From Halosimplex halobium (GTDB taxonomy: Archaea > Halobacteriota > Halobacteria > Halobacteriales > Haloarculaceae): a stretch of DNA of 64,000 nt. A program made the position numbers and the translations under genes. Position 1 is the first letter of the stretch. Every line of letters begins with the position of its first letter. Shown piece by piece: positions 7,914-16,895 of this stretch. Location: contig NZ_JBLKNX010000004.1 in the NCBI RefSeq assembly GCF_051414055.1, positions 248,001 to 312,000 on the forward strand, in the 5' to 3' direction. A model generated the notes under the pieces. It ran no database searches. It saw only the letters and a list, made by a program, of their open reading frames with translations, and had not been told where the DNA came from.

Positions 7914-8369
7914 TCAGTCGTTGACGAGCGACTCCCGTCGGCCGGTGAACTCGTCCGGGTCGAGCCGGAAGAAATCGAACGACACCATCCGCAGCGGCTC
8001 CTCGAACACGTCGACCAGCGGGATGTCGATCCGCTCCATCTCGGCGAGCGTCTCCGTCGCGATCCCGGCCTCATCGACGTTCTGTAGCCGCCCGCGGGCG
8101 ATGGCGCTGCACCACCGTTCCTCCTCGCCTCCGGTACCGTAGGCGACGAACGTCACAGGTCTGCCGGCCAGCTCGCCGGGCTCGTCGGCGTGACCGACGG
8201 AGATCCGGAAGTAGAACACCCGGTCTTCGGCGTCGTAGCCGTAGGACACCGGAACGGCGTCCGGCGGTTCGTCCCCGGGCGTCGACAGCGAGAGGACCCC
8301 CGTCCCCCCGTTCCCCAGGAACCGGTCGACCGCTTCCGCCCCCATCTCGATCTCCTCGGCGTCGCTCAT
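7914..8369 (-). CDS. Pyridoxamine 5'-phosphate oxidase-fold flavin-binding protein
   Basis: 151 residues in the split-barrel FMN-binding fold: GGTGVLSLSTPGDEPPDAVPVSYGY forms the first strands, followed by RVFYFRISVGHADEPGELAG, RPVTFVAYG and WCSAIARGRLQNV. Haloarchaea carry many such paralogues, probably FMN- or F420-binding, and the substrate is unknown. On the minus strand a GCTTATTAGC element (8391-8400) lies about 26 nt before the ATG at 8369, supporting this start and leaderless transcription. Convergent with the VIT-like gene, 21 nt away. Confidence 0.85.
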   Translation of the reverse strand: MSDAEEIEMGAEAVDRFLGNGGTGVLSLSTPGDEPPDAVPVSYGYDAEDRVFYFRISVGHADEPGELAGRPVTFVAYGTGGEEERWCSAIARGRLQNVDEAGIATETLAEMERIDIPLVDVFEEPLRMVSFDFFRLDPDEFTGRRESLVND

Positions 8370-8473
8370 GTACCGCGGTACGCGCGTCGCGCTAATAAGC
8401 CCGCGGCCGCACCGCCGACCCGGACGGGGACCGGCGGTCTCGCCCGTTCGATACCGGCTCCGGTCGCGTTCGG

Positions 8474-11221
8474 TCAGTCCCCTGTCCCCGGGTGCGGATC
8501 CGCTCCCGTAGCCGCGTCCGTCCCTCGGAGCCGGCGGACGCCGACGGCCACGAGCAGGTACGCGGGGACGGTGACGGCGACGACGCCGGCGATGATCCCC
8601 CAGTCGCCGGGAGCGAGCGCGACGGTATCGAAGTACCGCCGCAGCGGGGTGTACAGCACGGCCAGCTGCAGGGCCAGCGAGCCCGCGACCGCCGCGAACA
8701 GCCAGCGGTTCGACAGCGTCGGCGTCTCGCGCAGCCAGCGGACGACGAACAGCTTCCCGAACTCCAGGACGACGAACGCCGTGAACACCATCGTCCGGAC
8801 GTAGGCGTCGACCTCGCTCGCGCCGTCGAGCAGGAGGGCGATCAACCCCAGCATGACGACGGTCGTCACCGCTCCCGTCCCGCCGATGACGCCGAGCATG
8901 GGCCGGTCGACGATGCCCCGGTCTGGCTCGCGCGGCGGTCGCTCCATCACGTCGCCGCTCTCGGGGTCGGCCCCCAGCGCCAGCGCCGGCAGCCCGTCGG
9001 TCAGCAGGTTGATCCACAGCAGCTGGACCGCCGGGAGGACGAGATACCCCCACAGCGAGGCGAGGAAGACGATGGCCACCTCGGCGACGTTGGCGCTGAG
9101 GAGGTAGGCGACGAACTTCCAGATGTTGTCGAAGATGGCGCGGCCGCGCTCGACCGCCCGCGCGATGGTCGCGTAGTTGTCGTCGAGCAGCACCACGTCG
9201 CTGGCCTGCTTGGCCACGTCCGTCCCGCGGACGCCCATCGCGACGCCCACGTCGGCGTTTTTCAGCGCCGGCGCGTCGTTGACCCCGTCGCCCGTCATCG
9301 CCACCGTCCGGTCGTTGGTCTGCAGCGCGCGCAACACCCGCACCTTGTGCTCGGGGGCGGCCCGGGCGAACACGTCCACGTCACCGACGCGCTCGCGGAG
9401 TTCGTCGTCACTCAGCGCCTCGATCTCCCGGCCCTCGACCACGTCACCGTCCAGTCCGAGGTCCGCGCCGATGGCCGCCGCCGTCCGCACGTTGTCGCCG
9501 GTGATCATCTTCACGTCGATGCCCGCCCGGCGCGTCCGCTCGATGGCGTCGGCCACCTCCGCGCGCGGCGGGTCGATCATCCCGACGAGGCCGACGAACA
9601 CCAGGTCGTCCAGGTCGTCGGCGCCGTCCGTGCCGCCGGCGCCGTCCGCGTCGAAGCCGCGCCCGCCTTCGGTGTAGGCGACCGCGAGCACCCGCAGCGC
9701 GTCGTCAGCGAACGCGCGGGTCCGCTCGCGGACCCGCTCGGCGCCCGCCTCGTCCAGCTTGACCGGCCCGTCGTCGGTCAGCACCCGCGAGCACTTCCCG
9801 GCGACGACCTCGGGCGCGCCCTTGACGTACGCGCGGTCGCCGTGGACCGTCCCCATCCACTTGCGCTCCGAGGAGAAGGGAATCTCGTCGGTCCGCGGCT
9901 GTGCTTCGCGAAGCGCGGCCACGTCGAACCCGCGGTCTTCGGCGGCCGCGACGAGTGCCCGTTCGGTCGGGTCGCCCTCCTCGGCCGTCGCATCGTTGCA
10001 GAGCGCGCCCGCCCGCAGGAGCAGGTCGACCCGGTCGGCGGCCGCCGCCCCGCTCTCGACCGTCGCCCCGCCGTTCGCCGCGGGTCGGTCCCCCTCCTCC
10101 CCGCGGCCGTCGCCTTCCGATCCGCCGTCCGTCCGGCCCGTCCCGACGGCGCCGTCGGCAGCCACCTCGTCGAAGTCGACGACGCTGTCGGCGACCCACA
10201 GCCGGCTGACGGTCATCCGGCCCTCGGTGAGCGTGCCGGTCTTGTCGGTACAGACCACGTCGACGGCGCCCAGCGCCTCGACGGCGGGCAGCCGCCGCAC
10301 GAGCGCGTTCTCGTCGGCCATCCGCCGAACGCCCAGCGCGAGCGTCAGCGTCACGACCGCTGGCAACCCTTCCGGGACGGCGGCGACCGCGAGCGATACC
10401 GCCGTGAGCGCGGTCTGCAGCGGCTCGACCCCGCGGGTCCAGAGCAGGGGCACGACCAGCGCGGCCAGCCCGACGACGCCGAGGCCCAGCGTCCGCCCGA
10501 GGTCGTCGAGTTCGGCCTGCAGCGGCGTCTCAGTCTCCTCCGTGTCGGCGAGCTGGCGCGCGATGCTCCCGACCTCCGTCCCCTCGCCGGTCGCGGTCAC
10601 GACGAAGGCGGCCTTCCCCCGCGTGACCGCCGTGCTCTTGTACACCATCGACGACCGCTCCGCGAGCGGCGCGTCCGGCTCGACCGGTTCGACCGACTTC
10701 GAGACGGGGAGGCTCTCGCCGGTCAGCGCCGCCTCGTCGACCTCCAGCCCCGTCGCGTCGACCACTCGCCCGTCCGCCGGCACCACGTCGCCGTCGGAGA
10801 GTTCGACCACGTCTCCCGGAACCAGTTCGGTCGCCTCGATCTCCACCGTCTCGCCGTCGCGGCGGACGACGGCGGTGGGCGCCGTCAGCTCGCGGAGCGA
10901 TTCGAGGCTCCGCTCGGCGCGGTAGTCCTGTGCGAACCCGAAGACGCCGTTGGCGACGACGATGACCGCGATGAGCACCGCGTCGACGGCGTGGCCGGCC
11001 CACACCGAGAGAGCGGCCGCCGCGAGCAACACCCAGATGAGCCAGCTGTCGAACTGCGCGAGGAAGATGTCGACCGGCGAGCGGCCCGCGCCCCGGGCGA
11101 TCTCGTTCGGCCCGTGCTCCGCACGGCGCTCGGCCGCTTCGGCCGACGACAGCCCCGATTCGTCGACCTCCGCGCCCGCGAGCACTTCGTCGGACCCCCG
11201 GCTGTGTGGGGTATCTGTCAC
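8474..11221 (-). CDS. P-type cation-transporting ATPase (P2 type, calcium-pump-like)
   Basis: 915 residues, full length for a P2 ATPase. In order: N-terminal cation ATPase domain, M1-M2 (about 55-105), actuator domain with LTGESLPV, M3-M4 with PEGLP, phosphorylation motif CTDKTGTLT (D326), nucleotide-binding region with KGAPE, hinge MTGDGVNDAPALK, then M5-M10 including LLWINLLTDGLPALALG. The PEGLP and NLLTDG motifs point to a Ca2+/Mn2+-type pump in the cytoplasmic membrane; the ion is not proven. An acidic Gly-rich insertion (about residues 360-390) follows the phosphorylation site. Monocistronic. Confidence 0.93.
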   Translation of the reverse strand: MTDTPHSRGSDEVLAGAEVDESGLSSAEAAERRAEHGPNEIARGAGRSPVDIFLAQFDSWLIWVLLAAAALSVWAGHAVDAVLIAVIVVANGVFGFAQDYRAERSLESLRELTAPTAVVRRDGETVEIEATELVPGDVVELSDGDVVPADGRVVDATGLEVDEAALTGESLPVSKSVEPVEPDAPLAERSSMVYKSTAVTRGKAAFVVTATGEGTEVGSIARQLADTEETETPLQAELDDLGRTLGLGVVGLAALVVPLLWTRGVEPLQTALTAVSLAVAAVPEGLPAVVTLTLALGVRRMADENALVRRLPAVEALGAVDVVCTDKTGTLTEGRMTVSRLWVADSVVDFDEVAADGAVGTGRTDGGSEGDGRGEEGDRPAANGGATVESGAAAADRVDLLLRAGALCNDATAEEGDPTERALVAAAEDRGFDVAALREAQPRTDEIPFSSERKWMGTVHGDRAYVKGAPEVVAGKCSRVLTDDGPVKLDEAGAERVRERTRAFADDALRVLAVAYTEGGRGFDADGAGGTDGADDLDDLVFVGLVGMIDPPRAEVADAIERTRRAGIDVKMITGDNVRTAAAIGADLGLDGDVVEGREIEALSDDELRERVGDVDVFARAAPEHKVRVLRALQTNDRTVAMTGDGVNDAPALKNADVGVAMGVRGTDVAKQASDVVLLDDNYATIARAVERGRAIFDNIWKFVAYLLSANVAEVAIVFLASLWGYLVLPAVQLLWINLLTDGLPALALGADPESGDVMERPPREPDRGIVDRPMLGVIGGTGAVTTVVMLGLIALLLDGASEVDAYVRTMVFTAFVVLEFGKLFVVRWLRETPTLSNRWLFAAVAGSLALQLAVLYTPLRRYFDTVALAPGDWGIIAGVVAVTVPAYLLVAVGVRRLRGTDAATGADPHPGTGD

Positions 11222-11356
11222 TGACAGTGCCTTCTCGTCCCGAGCCTATCGGTGTTTGGTCGAGTCGGCGTTCGCGCGACCGTCAGTATCGCGGTCCTGA
11301 TGGTCGTATCCCGTGAGTCCGGACGCTTAACTGTCCGCACAGCGGACGCCCGCCCG

Positions 11357-12142
11357 ATGACCGACCGCGAGTTTCCGACGCCACAGAGCGAGTACTTCGA
11401 TTTCGAGGGCCAGGTAGCGTTCGTCTCCGGGGCGGCGGGCGGCATCGGCCGCGCGACGGCGCTGGCGTTCGCCCAGCAGGGGGCCGCCGTCGCCGTCACC
11501 GACATCGACGGGGACGGCAACGAGGAGACGGCCGAGCGGATCGAAGCACTGGGGAGCGACGCCCTCGCCGTCACGTGCGACCTGCGCGAGGCCGAAGACG
11601 TGGAGGCGGCGATCGAGGCGACGGTTGAGGAGTTCGGCCGACTCGACTACGCCTGCAACAACGCCGGCGTCGAGCAGGATTCGGTGAAGGCGGCGGACCT
11701 GGCGGTCGAGGAGTGGGATCGCATCGTCGATACCGACCTGCGCGGCGTCTTCCTCTCGATGAAGTACCAGATCCCGCACGTCCTCGACGCGGGCGGAGCG
11801 ATCGTCAACGTCTCCTCGGGCGCCGGGGTGAAGGGCTTCCCCGAAGTCGCCTACACCGCAGCGAAACACGGCATCGTCGGCCTCACGAGGTCGGCGGCGC
11901 TCGAATACGCCGACACGGACCTCCGCATCAACGCCGTCTGTCCCGGCATCGTCGACACGTCGATGATGGACCGGGTCACCGACAACAGGGAGGGCGGCCG
12001 CCAGGCGGTGGTCGACCAGGAGCCGATCGGACGGATGGGTGAACCCGAGGAGATCGCCAACGCCGTCGTCTGGCTGTGCTCGGACGCGGCCTCGTTCGTC
12101 CTCGGCCATCCCATGGTCGTCGACGGCGGTCAGACTGTCTGA
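11357..12142 (+). CDS. Short-chain dehydrogenase/reductase (SDR), glucose 1-dehydrogenase-like
   Basis: 261 residues with the classical SDR architecture: cofactor motif SGAAGGIGRA near residue 25, NNAGV near residue 98, catalytic Ser in NVSSGAG, YTAAK (Tyr-x-x-x-Lys) near residue 168, and C-terminal GHPMVVDGGQT. It uses NAD(P)(H); the substrate is not predictable. The ATG at 11357 is preferred because a TATA-like CGCTTAACTG (11324-11333) lies 28 nt upstream. Divergent from the P-type ATPase. Confidence 0.92.
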   Translation: MTDREFPTPQSEYFDFEGQVAFVSGAAGGIGRATALAFAQQGAAVAVTDIDGDGNEETAERIEALGSDALAVTCDLREAEDVEAAIEATVEEFGRLDYACNNAGVEQDSVKAADLAVEEWDRIVDTDLRGVFLSMKYQIPHVLDAGGAIVNVSSGAGVKGFPEVAYTAAKHGIVGLTRSAALEYADTDLRINAVCPGIVDTSMMDRVTDNREGGRQAVVDQEPIGRMGEPEEIANAVVWLCSDAASFVLGHPMVVDGGQTV

Positions 12143-12517
12143 ACGGTTCCGGCCCCGAGGACGGTGAACTCGCGATCCGGGAGGCCCTCCGAGCGTCCGC
12201 TGCGCTCGGTCAGTCGCGACTGACTCGGTTTCGCGCGAGCGAACGGCGCGAAAACGACCGAGCCTGCCGATACCGGGCAGCGCTGCCCACGCGACGCCCG
12301 TCGTCTCCCAGTATCCCGGTCGTATTTTGTATCGCGGCATGTGGTTTACGGCAGTTATCGTCGAGCACGGATACCGGCCCCATCCGATCGCCGATCGTGG
12401 CGACGTCCGGCCGTGAGCGGGGTGACCCGAGCGTCGCGGATCGGCGACGGTCGGACTCGGAGCGAGCGGCCAGCCCCGACACCACTCTTTATGTGCGAGC
12501 TCGCCGGTCGGGGTACC
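12143..12517. other. 375-nt spacer with palindrome and a conserved 22-nt motif
   Basis: Contains a perfect 16-nt palindrome GTCAGTCGCGACTGAC (12209-12224), the 22-nt motif at 12330-12351 that recurs at 43965-43986, and the TATA-like CTCTTTATG (12485-12493) 28 nt before the next ATG. No gene is supported. Confidence 0.6.
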
Positions 12518-13771
12518 ATGGCGACGGCGGCCGACGACCTGACGGAACCGCGCGTGCTCGCCCGGGCCAAGCGGCGCCTGTTCCCCGAGGACGGTGCCCA
12601 GGCCTACGCGGTCGTCGACACGCAGTTCGCGCAGGAGCGGTGGGTCGACCGGACGACCGTCGACGAGGCGGTCCGCGAGGCGCTGGCGCCGTTCAACCAC
12701 GTCCGCGTCGGCTCGGGGTACCCCGACCTCGTCGGCGTGCGACCGCTCGACGACGAGTTGCTCGCGGTCGACCGACTGGGCGGCGAGCCGCCGCTGATCG
12801 CCGTCGAGGCGAAGGGCTACGCGGGCGGCGGCGTCGACACCGAGCGCGGCATCGTCCAGGCCCGCGACCGCCTGGGCGAGGCCAACGTCGCCTTCCTCGC
12901 GGCGCCGGCCGCGGCGATCTCACAGACCGACCGCTCGCTCGCGCGGGAGTGCAACGTCGGCGTCCTCGCTGTCGAGACAGACGGCGACGTTCACGCGGTC
13001 GAACGACCGCGCGTCGTCGGCAACCGCACCGCCGACGCGGCGACGACCATTCGGTTCCAGGCCAGCGCGCAGGGCGTCGCCGACAAGAGCTTCGGGCTCA
13101 ACCACCCGAAGAACTACCTCGCCTACCCCCTCGCCGTGGCCCACGACCGCGACACGGAGGCCGTGCTCGCCGAGCGGGTCGTCGGCGCGACCGACGCCGC
13201 CCGCGACGGTGCGGCGTTCCTGAACCTCGTCGCCGTCGAGCCCGACCGGACGGCGCTGACCGCGCTGGGTAAGGAGGTCGTCCGCTTCGCGCTCGCGGAG
13301 GCGGGCAGTGTCGACGCCGCGCTCGACGCCTTCGAGGGCTGGAAGGGCTCGCGCGGCCGCTTCTGCGAGGTCGCGCCGCGGTGGGGCCAGCTCGCCCGCC
13401 GCGTCGTCTACGCCTACCCGGCGACCGAACTGCTCGTCACCGAACTCCAGTCGCTGCACGACGACGGTGAGCGCGACCCCACGCTCCGGCAGTTCGTCGA
13501 GTATCTGCACGAACTCCATCCCACTTTCACCGTCGAACTGTTCCTCCGCGGCGACGAGGGCGTCCGTTCCCGCGCGCTGACCGGGGACGGCGACCTCCGC
13601 GGCGAGATGCTGACCGACGGCGACGCCTACCACTCGCCGACCGTCTTCCAGCTGAAGGCGATGCTGTACCACGCCGGGATCGTCACCGAGCGCGGCAGCG
13701 AACCCCACCGGCTCGACCCCTGCGAGGACCGCTGGGCGCTCCGCCACGACGTGGCGACGACGAGCGGGTGA
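12518..13771 (+). CDS. Haloarchaeal protein with possible PD-(D/E)XK nuclease-like N-terminal domain
   Basis: 417 acidic residues, no signal peptide or membrane span. Residues about 68-110 read GSGYPDLVGV followed about 25 residues later by LIAVEAKGY, i.e. the PD...ExK spacing and hydrophobic context of the PD-(D/E)XK nuclease fold. Region 110-165 (ERGIVQARDRLGEANVAFLAA) is also compatible with that core. The C-terminal half contains helical stretches (FEGWKGSRGRFCEVAPRWGQLARRVV) without known motifs. The leaderless start at 12518 follows a TATA-like box at 12485. Family not recognised; the nuclease fold is inference from motif only. Confidence 0.6.
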   Translation: MATAADDLTEPRVLARAKRRLFPEDGAQAYAVVDTQFAQERWVDRTTVDEAVREALAPFNHVRVGSGYPDLVGVRPLDDELLAVDRLGGEPPLIAVEAKGYAGGGVDTERGIVQARDRLGEANVAFLAAPAAAISQTDRSLARECNVGVLAVETDGDVHAVERPRVVGNRTADAATTIRFQASAQGVADKSFGLNHPKNYLAYPLAVAHDRDTEAVLAERVVGATDAARDGAAFLNLVAVEPDRTALTALGKEVVRFALAEAGSVDAALDAFEGWKGSRGRFCEVAPRWGQLARRVVYAYPATELLVTELQSLHDDGERDPTLRQFVEYLHELHPTFTVELFLRGDEGVRSRALTGDGDLRGEMLTDGDAYHSPTVFQLKAMLYHAGIVTERGSEPHRLDPCEDRWALRHDVATTSG

Positions 13772-14128
13772 GTGCGCGTCGCCCCCGGAACCTCTCGGCG
13801 CCGAGGCGTGATTCTACGGAGAGCTCTGCCTCAGCGTGCTAGCGACAGCGACGCCTCCCACTCACAACAACGCTTACTCTCATATCGCCAATCAATATAG
13901 TGTCTAATTGTCAAAATATTTTAGTGGTGGAATCGAAGACAATTTTATAGGACTTCCGACGTATGGGATGCCTATTATGTTTCTAGCTTCGATAATAGAG
14001 ATAAGCGAGATTCTTGTTCAAGTCACATCTGGCTCTGGTGACTGAAATTGGAATATGTGTTTCTATTTAATGATTTGTGAATGTAGTGTCCAATAGATTT
14101 AACTGTATCTATCTTTTTTTTTTCTGGT
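13772..14128. other. AT-rich spacer opening a low-GC island
   Basis: From about 13860 the composition drops sharply to roughly 35-40 % GC by eye, against about 70 % in the flanks. It contains direct copies of TAGTGTCYAAT (13898-13908 and 14084-14094) and TATA-like ATTTTATAGG near 13942-13951. A possible 25-codon ORF lies at 13968-14045 (MPIMFLASIIEISEILVQVT...), too short to call. A T9 tract at 14114-14123 directly precedes the next gene. Confidence 0.65.
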
Positions 14129-14596
14129 GTGACTCGCAACGAGTCATCCACCGACGCGGATATGAACAGGAGAACAGTGTTACAAACGGTTGGTGCAACT
14201 GGTATTGGGATGATCGGTATTGGATCACTCGTAGGGGTAGCAGGCGCAAAAGATGAGGATGACGAGAAGACGACCTGCGCCCCTAACGTCGGCTGCGATT
14301 TCAGGATCGGAATCTCTGTTGATATGATAGAAACAGACTACGCTGGAGGGGATAGTCTCTGTGAAGACATAGGGGAGGCTTGTACAATTTATACGGCTGC
14401 CAGCCTCGCAGATCCAATACCAGGTGACGTGACCGTCGTTGTGGCATCCTGTGCTATTGGCGGAGGATCATGTTTGATATACGATGAATTTAAAGAAATA
14501 CACGGTAACCAGAATGCCGATCTTATGCAAGCCCAAGAGTCCGGAGGTGAAATAGAGGAAGGTGACTACATCATGATCCCATCAGATTGGAATTAA
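14129..14596 (+). CDS. Tat-exported six-cysteine protein of the AT-rich island
   Basis: 155 residues. A Tat signal (NRRTVLQT, then a Gly/Ile-rich h-region ending VAGA, cleavage near residue 40) precedes a mature part with six cysteines in three evenly spaced pairs: C50/C56, C78/C85 and C108/C115. Cysteine-rich secreted proteins are rare in haloarchaea, with halocin C8-type precursors one example. No sequence family is recognised. Start GTG 14129 (29 nt after GATTTAACTG) or ATG 14162, closer to the Tat motif. Codon use is AT-rich, unlike all neighbours, indicating recent acquisition. Confidence 0.8.
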   Translation: MTRNESSTDADMNRRTVLQTVGATGIGMIGIGSLVGVAGAKDEDDEKTTCAPNVGCDFRIGISVDMIETDYAGGDSLCEDIGEACTIYTAASLADPIPGDVTVVVASCAIGGGSCLIYDEFKEIHGNQNADLMQAQESGGEIEEGDYIMIPSDWN

Positions 14597-14646
14597 TGTA
14601 TATTAATTGTTATGACAAACTGTGATCTGATCGTGCGTAACGAACA

Positions 14647-14913
14647 ATGGTAGACTACAGTTTAGTCCTCTTTCTGGTGATTTTGGTATTTATATGTGGG
14701 ATTGTGCTACTAGATGCTGAAATCCGGCGAGTGCGTCTTGGACTCAGTTTAATTTTACTGGGCCTCGTAATCGGTATCGGAATAGAGAGTGTCGGCAGTC
14801 TGCCTCCTGAGATCACCTTTCCCGCTAGTGTCGTAGCATTCGGTTTCATCCTCGCCGGGTTTCTACTCGTCACTGTCACCAAGATTCGAAGATATCCCGA
14901 TCACCCAACGTAG
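14647..14913 (+). CDS. Small three-span membrane protein of the AT-rich island
   Basis: 88 residues with three hydrophobic helices (about 5-24, 30-50, 57-79) and short charged connections; it ends in a basic KIRRY...HPT tail, placing the C-terminus in the cytoplasm. It starts 50 nt after the cysteine-rich gene on the same strand and shares its low GC content and codon use, so both probably arrived together and may be co-transcribed. A protective or export role for the partner is conceivable but unproven; the family is not recognised. Confidence 0.75.
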   Translation: MVDYSLVLFLVILVFICGIVLLDAEIRRVRLGLSLILLGLVIGIGIESVGSLPPEITFPASVVAFGFILAGFLLVTVTKIRRYPDHPT

Positions 14914-15402
14914 CGGCTCCATTTTTCGGGGCCGGATCGGGATCCGGCAGCTGGCCCGGGTCGCTTACCAATTTCGGGGGCGATGCTCTACTGGCCGCGA
15001 CGCGCGACAGCGTCTCTCTGCGGCACGACGGAGGCACCGCGAGCGACGCGACTAAATTATCAGTAAATATAGGTGAGGGGCCCCACCAGGCTTATAAAAT
15101 AGGTCGTTCATGCTCGAAACGAGGCGTTCTATGACCCGCCGGATCGTCGGCCGTCCGGTGTTCGACCCGCGCTCGCCGCCCGCGGCGCGAGCGGCCCGAT
15201 AGCTGCAGCACTCGGGTTCGCTTCGCTACGTTCCGTAGCCGCAGTCTCTCCGTCGAACACACACGCACATGCCGACATCCGCCGAGCCCACGGCCACCGC
15301 CCGTGGCTCGTCCACGCACGCTCCGTCTCGCCGACAGTCGCATCGCTCGCGGCCGCCGCGGCCGCTCGAACCGCCGCGTTCGCTCGCGGGAGGTGGTCCC
15401 CG
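14914..15402. other. 489-nt spacer, end of the AT-rich island
   Basis: GC content returns to high values after about 14920. A second AT-rich patch at 15050-15105 includes a GGGGCCCC palindrome and a clear TATA-like CTTATAAAAT (15091-15100). If that is the promoter of the MFS gene, the leader would be about 280 nt. Two short arginine-rich reading frames (15131-15202, 15269-15406) lack halophilic composition and are not called. Confidence 0.55.
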
Positions 15403-16833
15403 ATGAGCGCCGACGCGGTCGAACCGCCCGACTCCGCGGAGCCGCCCGAGGGGATGGACGCGACGGCGGCCGCCGACTCGCCGACCGGGACCGGTGAGGC
15501 CGAATCGGCCGCCGAGACGACTGCGGAGCGGCCGCTGTGGCGCAACCGCGACTTCCGTCGCTTCTTCGCGGGGCAGTTCGTCACCAACGCCGGCGACAGC
15601 CTCTACACGGTCGCGGTCCTGTGGCTCGTCTTCGAACTCAGCGGCTCGACCGTCCTCACGGGGATCGCCAACGCCGTCCTGTTGCTCCCGTGGCTCCTGC
15701 AGATTCTCGCCGGCCCGGTCGTCGACCGTCTTCCCCTTCGACCGGTCCTCGTCGGGTCGCAACTGCTCCAGGGCGTGGTCGTCCTCGCGCTGCCGCTCGC
15801 GGCGGCGACCGGGAATCTGAGCGTCGGCGTCATCTTCGCGGTCGTCCCCCTCCTGACGCTCGCGACGCTGCTGATGGCGCCGATGCAGGCGACGGTCGTC
15901 CCGCGGATCGTCCCCGACGAGCAGCTGTCGCAGGCCAACTCCGCGCTGGCTACCGTCACGCTCGGGCTGGACATGGTGTTCGACGCGCTCGGCGGCGCCT
16001 TTATCGCCGTCTTCGGCGCGACGGCGCTGTTCCTGTTCGACGCGGGGACGTTCGCACTCGCCGCGCTGCTGTTCGCCGGAGTCGCAGTCTCGCGGTCCGG
16101 CGGTGACACAGGCGCGGACTCCGGTGCCGACCAGTCCGACGGACGGGCGGAGTCCGATACGGACGAGGAGTCGATACTCGGCGCGTACGTCGCGGACCTG
16201 CGCGACGGGATCGACGCGTTGCGCGGGACCGTCTTCGTCGAACTGGTGGCGACGACCGCGGTCGCGAACCTCGCGACGGGCGTGACGCTCGCGGTCCTGC
16301 CGGCCTACGGCGACGCGCTCGGCGGCCCCGCCGTCTACGGGGCGCTGCTCGGGGCGCTCGGGGTCGGCCGGCTGGTCGGCTCGCTGGTCGCGCCGTACCT
16401 GGAGGGGGTCGCCTACGGCCGGTTGCTGCTCGTCGGCAACGCCGCGGGCGCCGCCTGCTGGCTCGGTGCGGTGGCCGCGCCGTCGCCCGCACTCACGGTC
16501 ACCCTGTTCGGACTCGCGTGGGTGCCCGCGGGCGCCAGCGGCGTGCTCACGGCGACGCTGAACCAGACGGTTTTCCCGGCGGACCTGCTCGGCCGCGTCT
16601 CGACGACCAAGGGCACCGCCTCCGGCGCGACGCTCCCACTCGGATCGCTGGCCGGCGGGCTCGTCGCCGAACTGCTGGGGGCGGCGACGACGGTCGGGCT
16701 CGCGGCGTTCGGCTTCGGCTTCACGGCGCTGTATCTCGCCGCTCGCCCGCGACTCCGGCGGCTCCCGGCGGTCGCCGACGCCGACCCTGAAGCCTTCGGC
16801 GTCAGGGTCGAGTCGGAGTCGGACGGGACGTAG
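15403..16833 (+). CDS. MFS transporter (drug/siderophore efflux-like)
   Basis: 476 residues. An acidic disordered N-terminus of about 42 residues leads into NRDFRRFFAGQFVTNAGDSLYTVAVLWLVFELSGS, the start of MFS_3/EntS-like exporters. Twelve hydrophobic helices follow, split by an acidic loop of about 40 residues after helix 6 (around residues 230-260). The NQTVFPADLLGRVSTT region near residue 385 matches the helix 10-11 loop of this subfamily. Substrate unknown. No regulator is adjacent. Confidence 0.88.
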   Translation: MSADAVEPPDSAEPPEGMDATAAADSPTGTGEAESAAETTAERPLWRNRDFRRFFAGQFVTNAGDSLYTVAVLWLVFELSGSTVLTGIANAVLLLPWLLQILAGPVVDRLPLRPVLVGSQLLQGVVVLALPLAAATGNLSVGVIFAVVPLLTLATLLMAPMQATVVPRIVPDEQLSQANSALATVTLGLDMVFDALGGAFIAVFGATALFLFDAGTFALAALLFAGVAVSRSGGDTGADSGADQSDGRAESDTDEESILGAYVADLRDGIDALRGTVFVELVATTAVANLATGVTLAVLPAYGDALGGPAVYGALLGALGVGRLVGSLVAPYLEGVAYGRLLLVGNAAGAACWLGAVAAPSPALTVTLFGLAWVPAGASGVLTATLNQTVFPADLLGRVSTTKGTASGATLPLGSLAGGLVAELLGAATTVGLAAFGFGFTALYLAARPRLRRLPAVADADPEAFGVRVESESDGT

Positions 16834-16895
16834 CGACCGCGGACCCCGCAGTTGCCGGTCCGTCGCTTTTGGGCCCGCCCGGTATAGCTGGTATC

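Noticed and set aside
8492..11224. 910-codon plus-strand frame opposite the P-type ATPase
   Set aside because: Arg/His-rich mirror of a well-defined ATPase gene; high GC content makes long antisense frames common here.
14129..14596. Cysteine-rich protein considered as a copper- or iron-sulfur-binding redox protein
   Set aside because: The Cys spacing (CX5C, CX6C, CX6C) fits no common metal or cluster motif, and there are no accompanying His or Met ligands.
15131..15406. Two short frames in the spacer before the MFS gene, one overlapping its start by ATGA
   Set aside because: Arginine- and serine-rich composition unlike haloarchaeal proteins; the overlap is probably chance.
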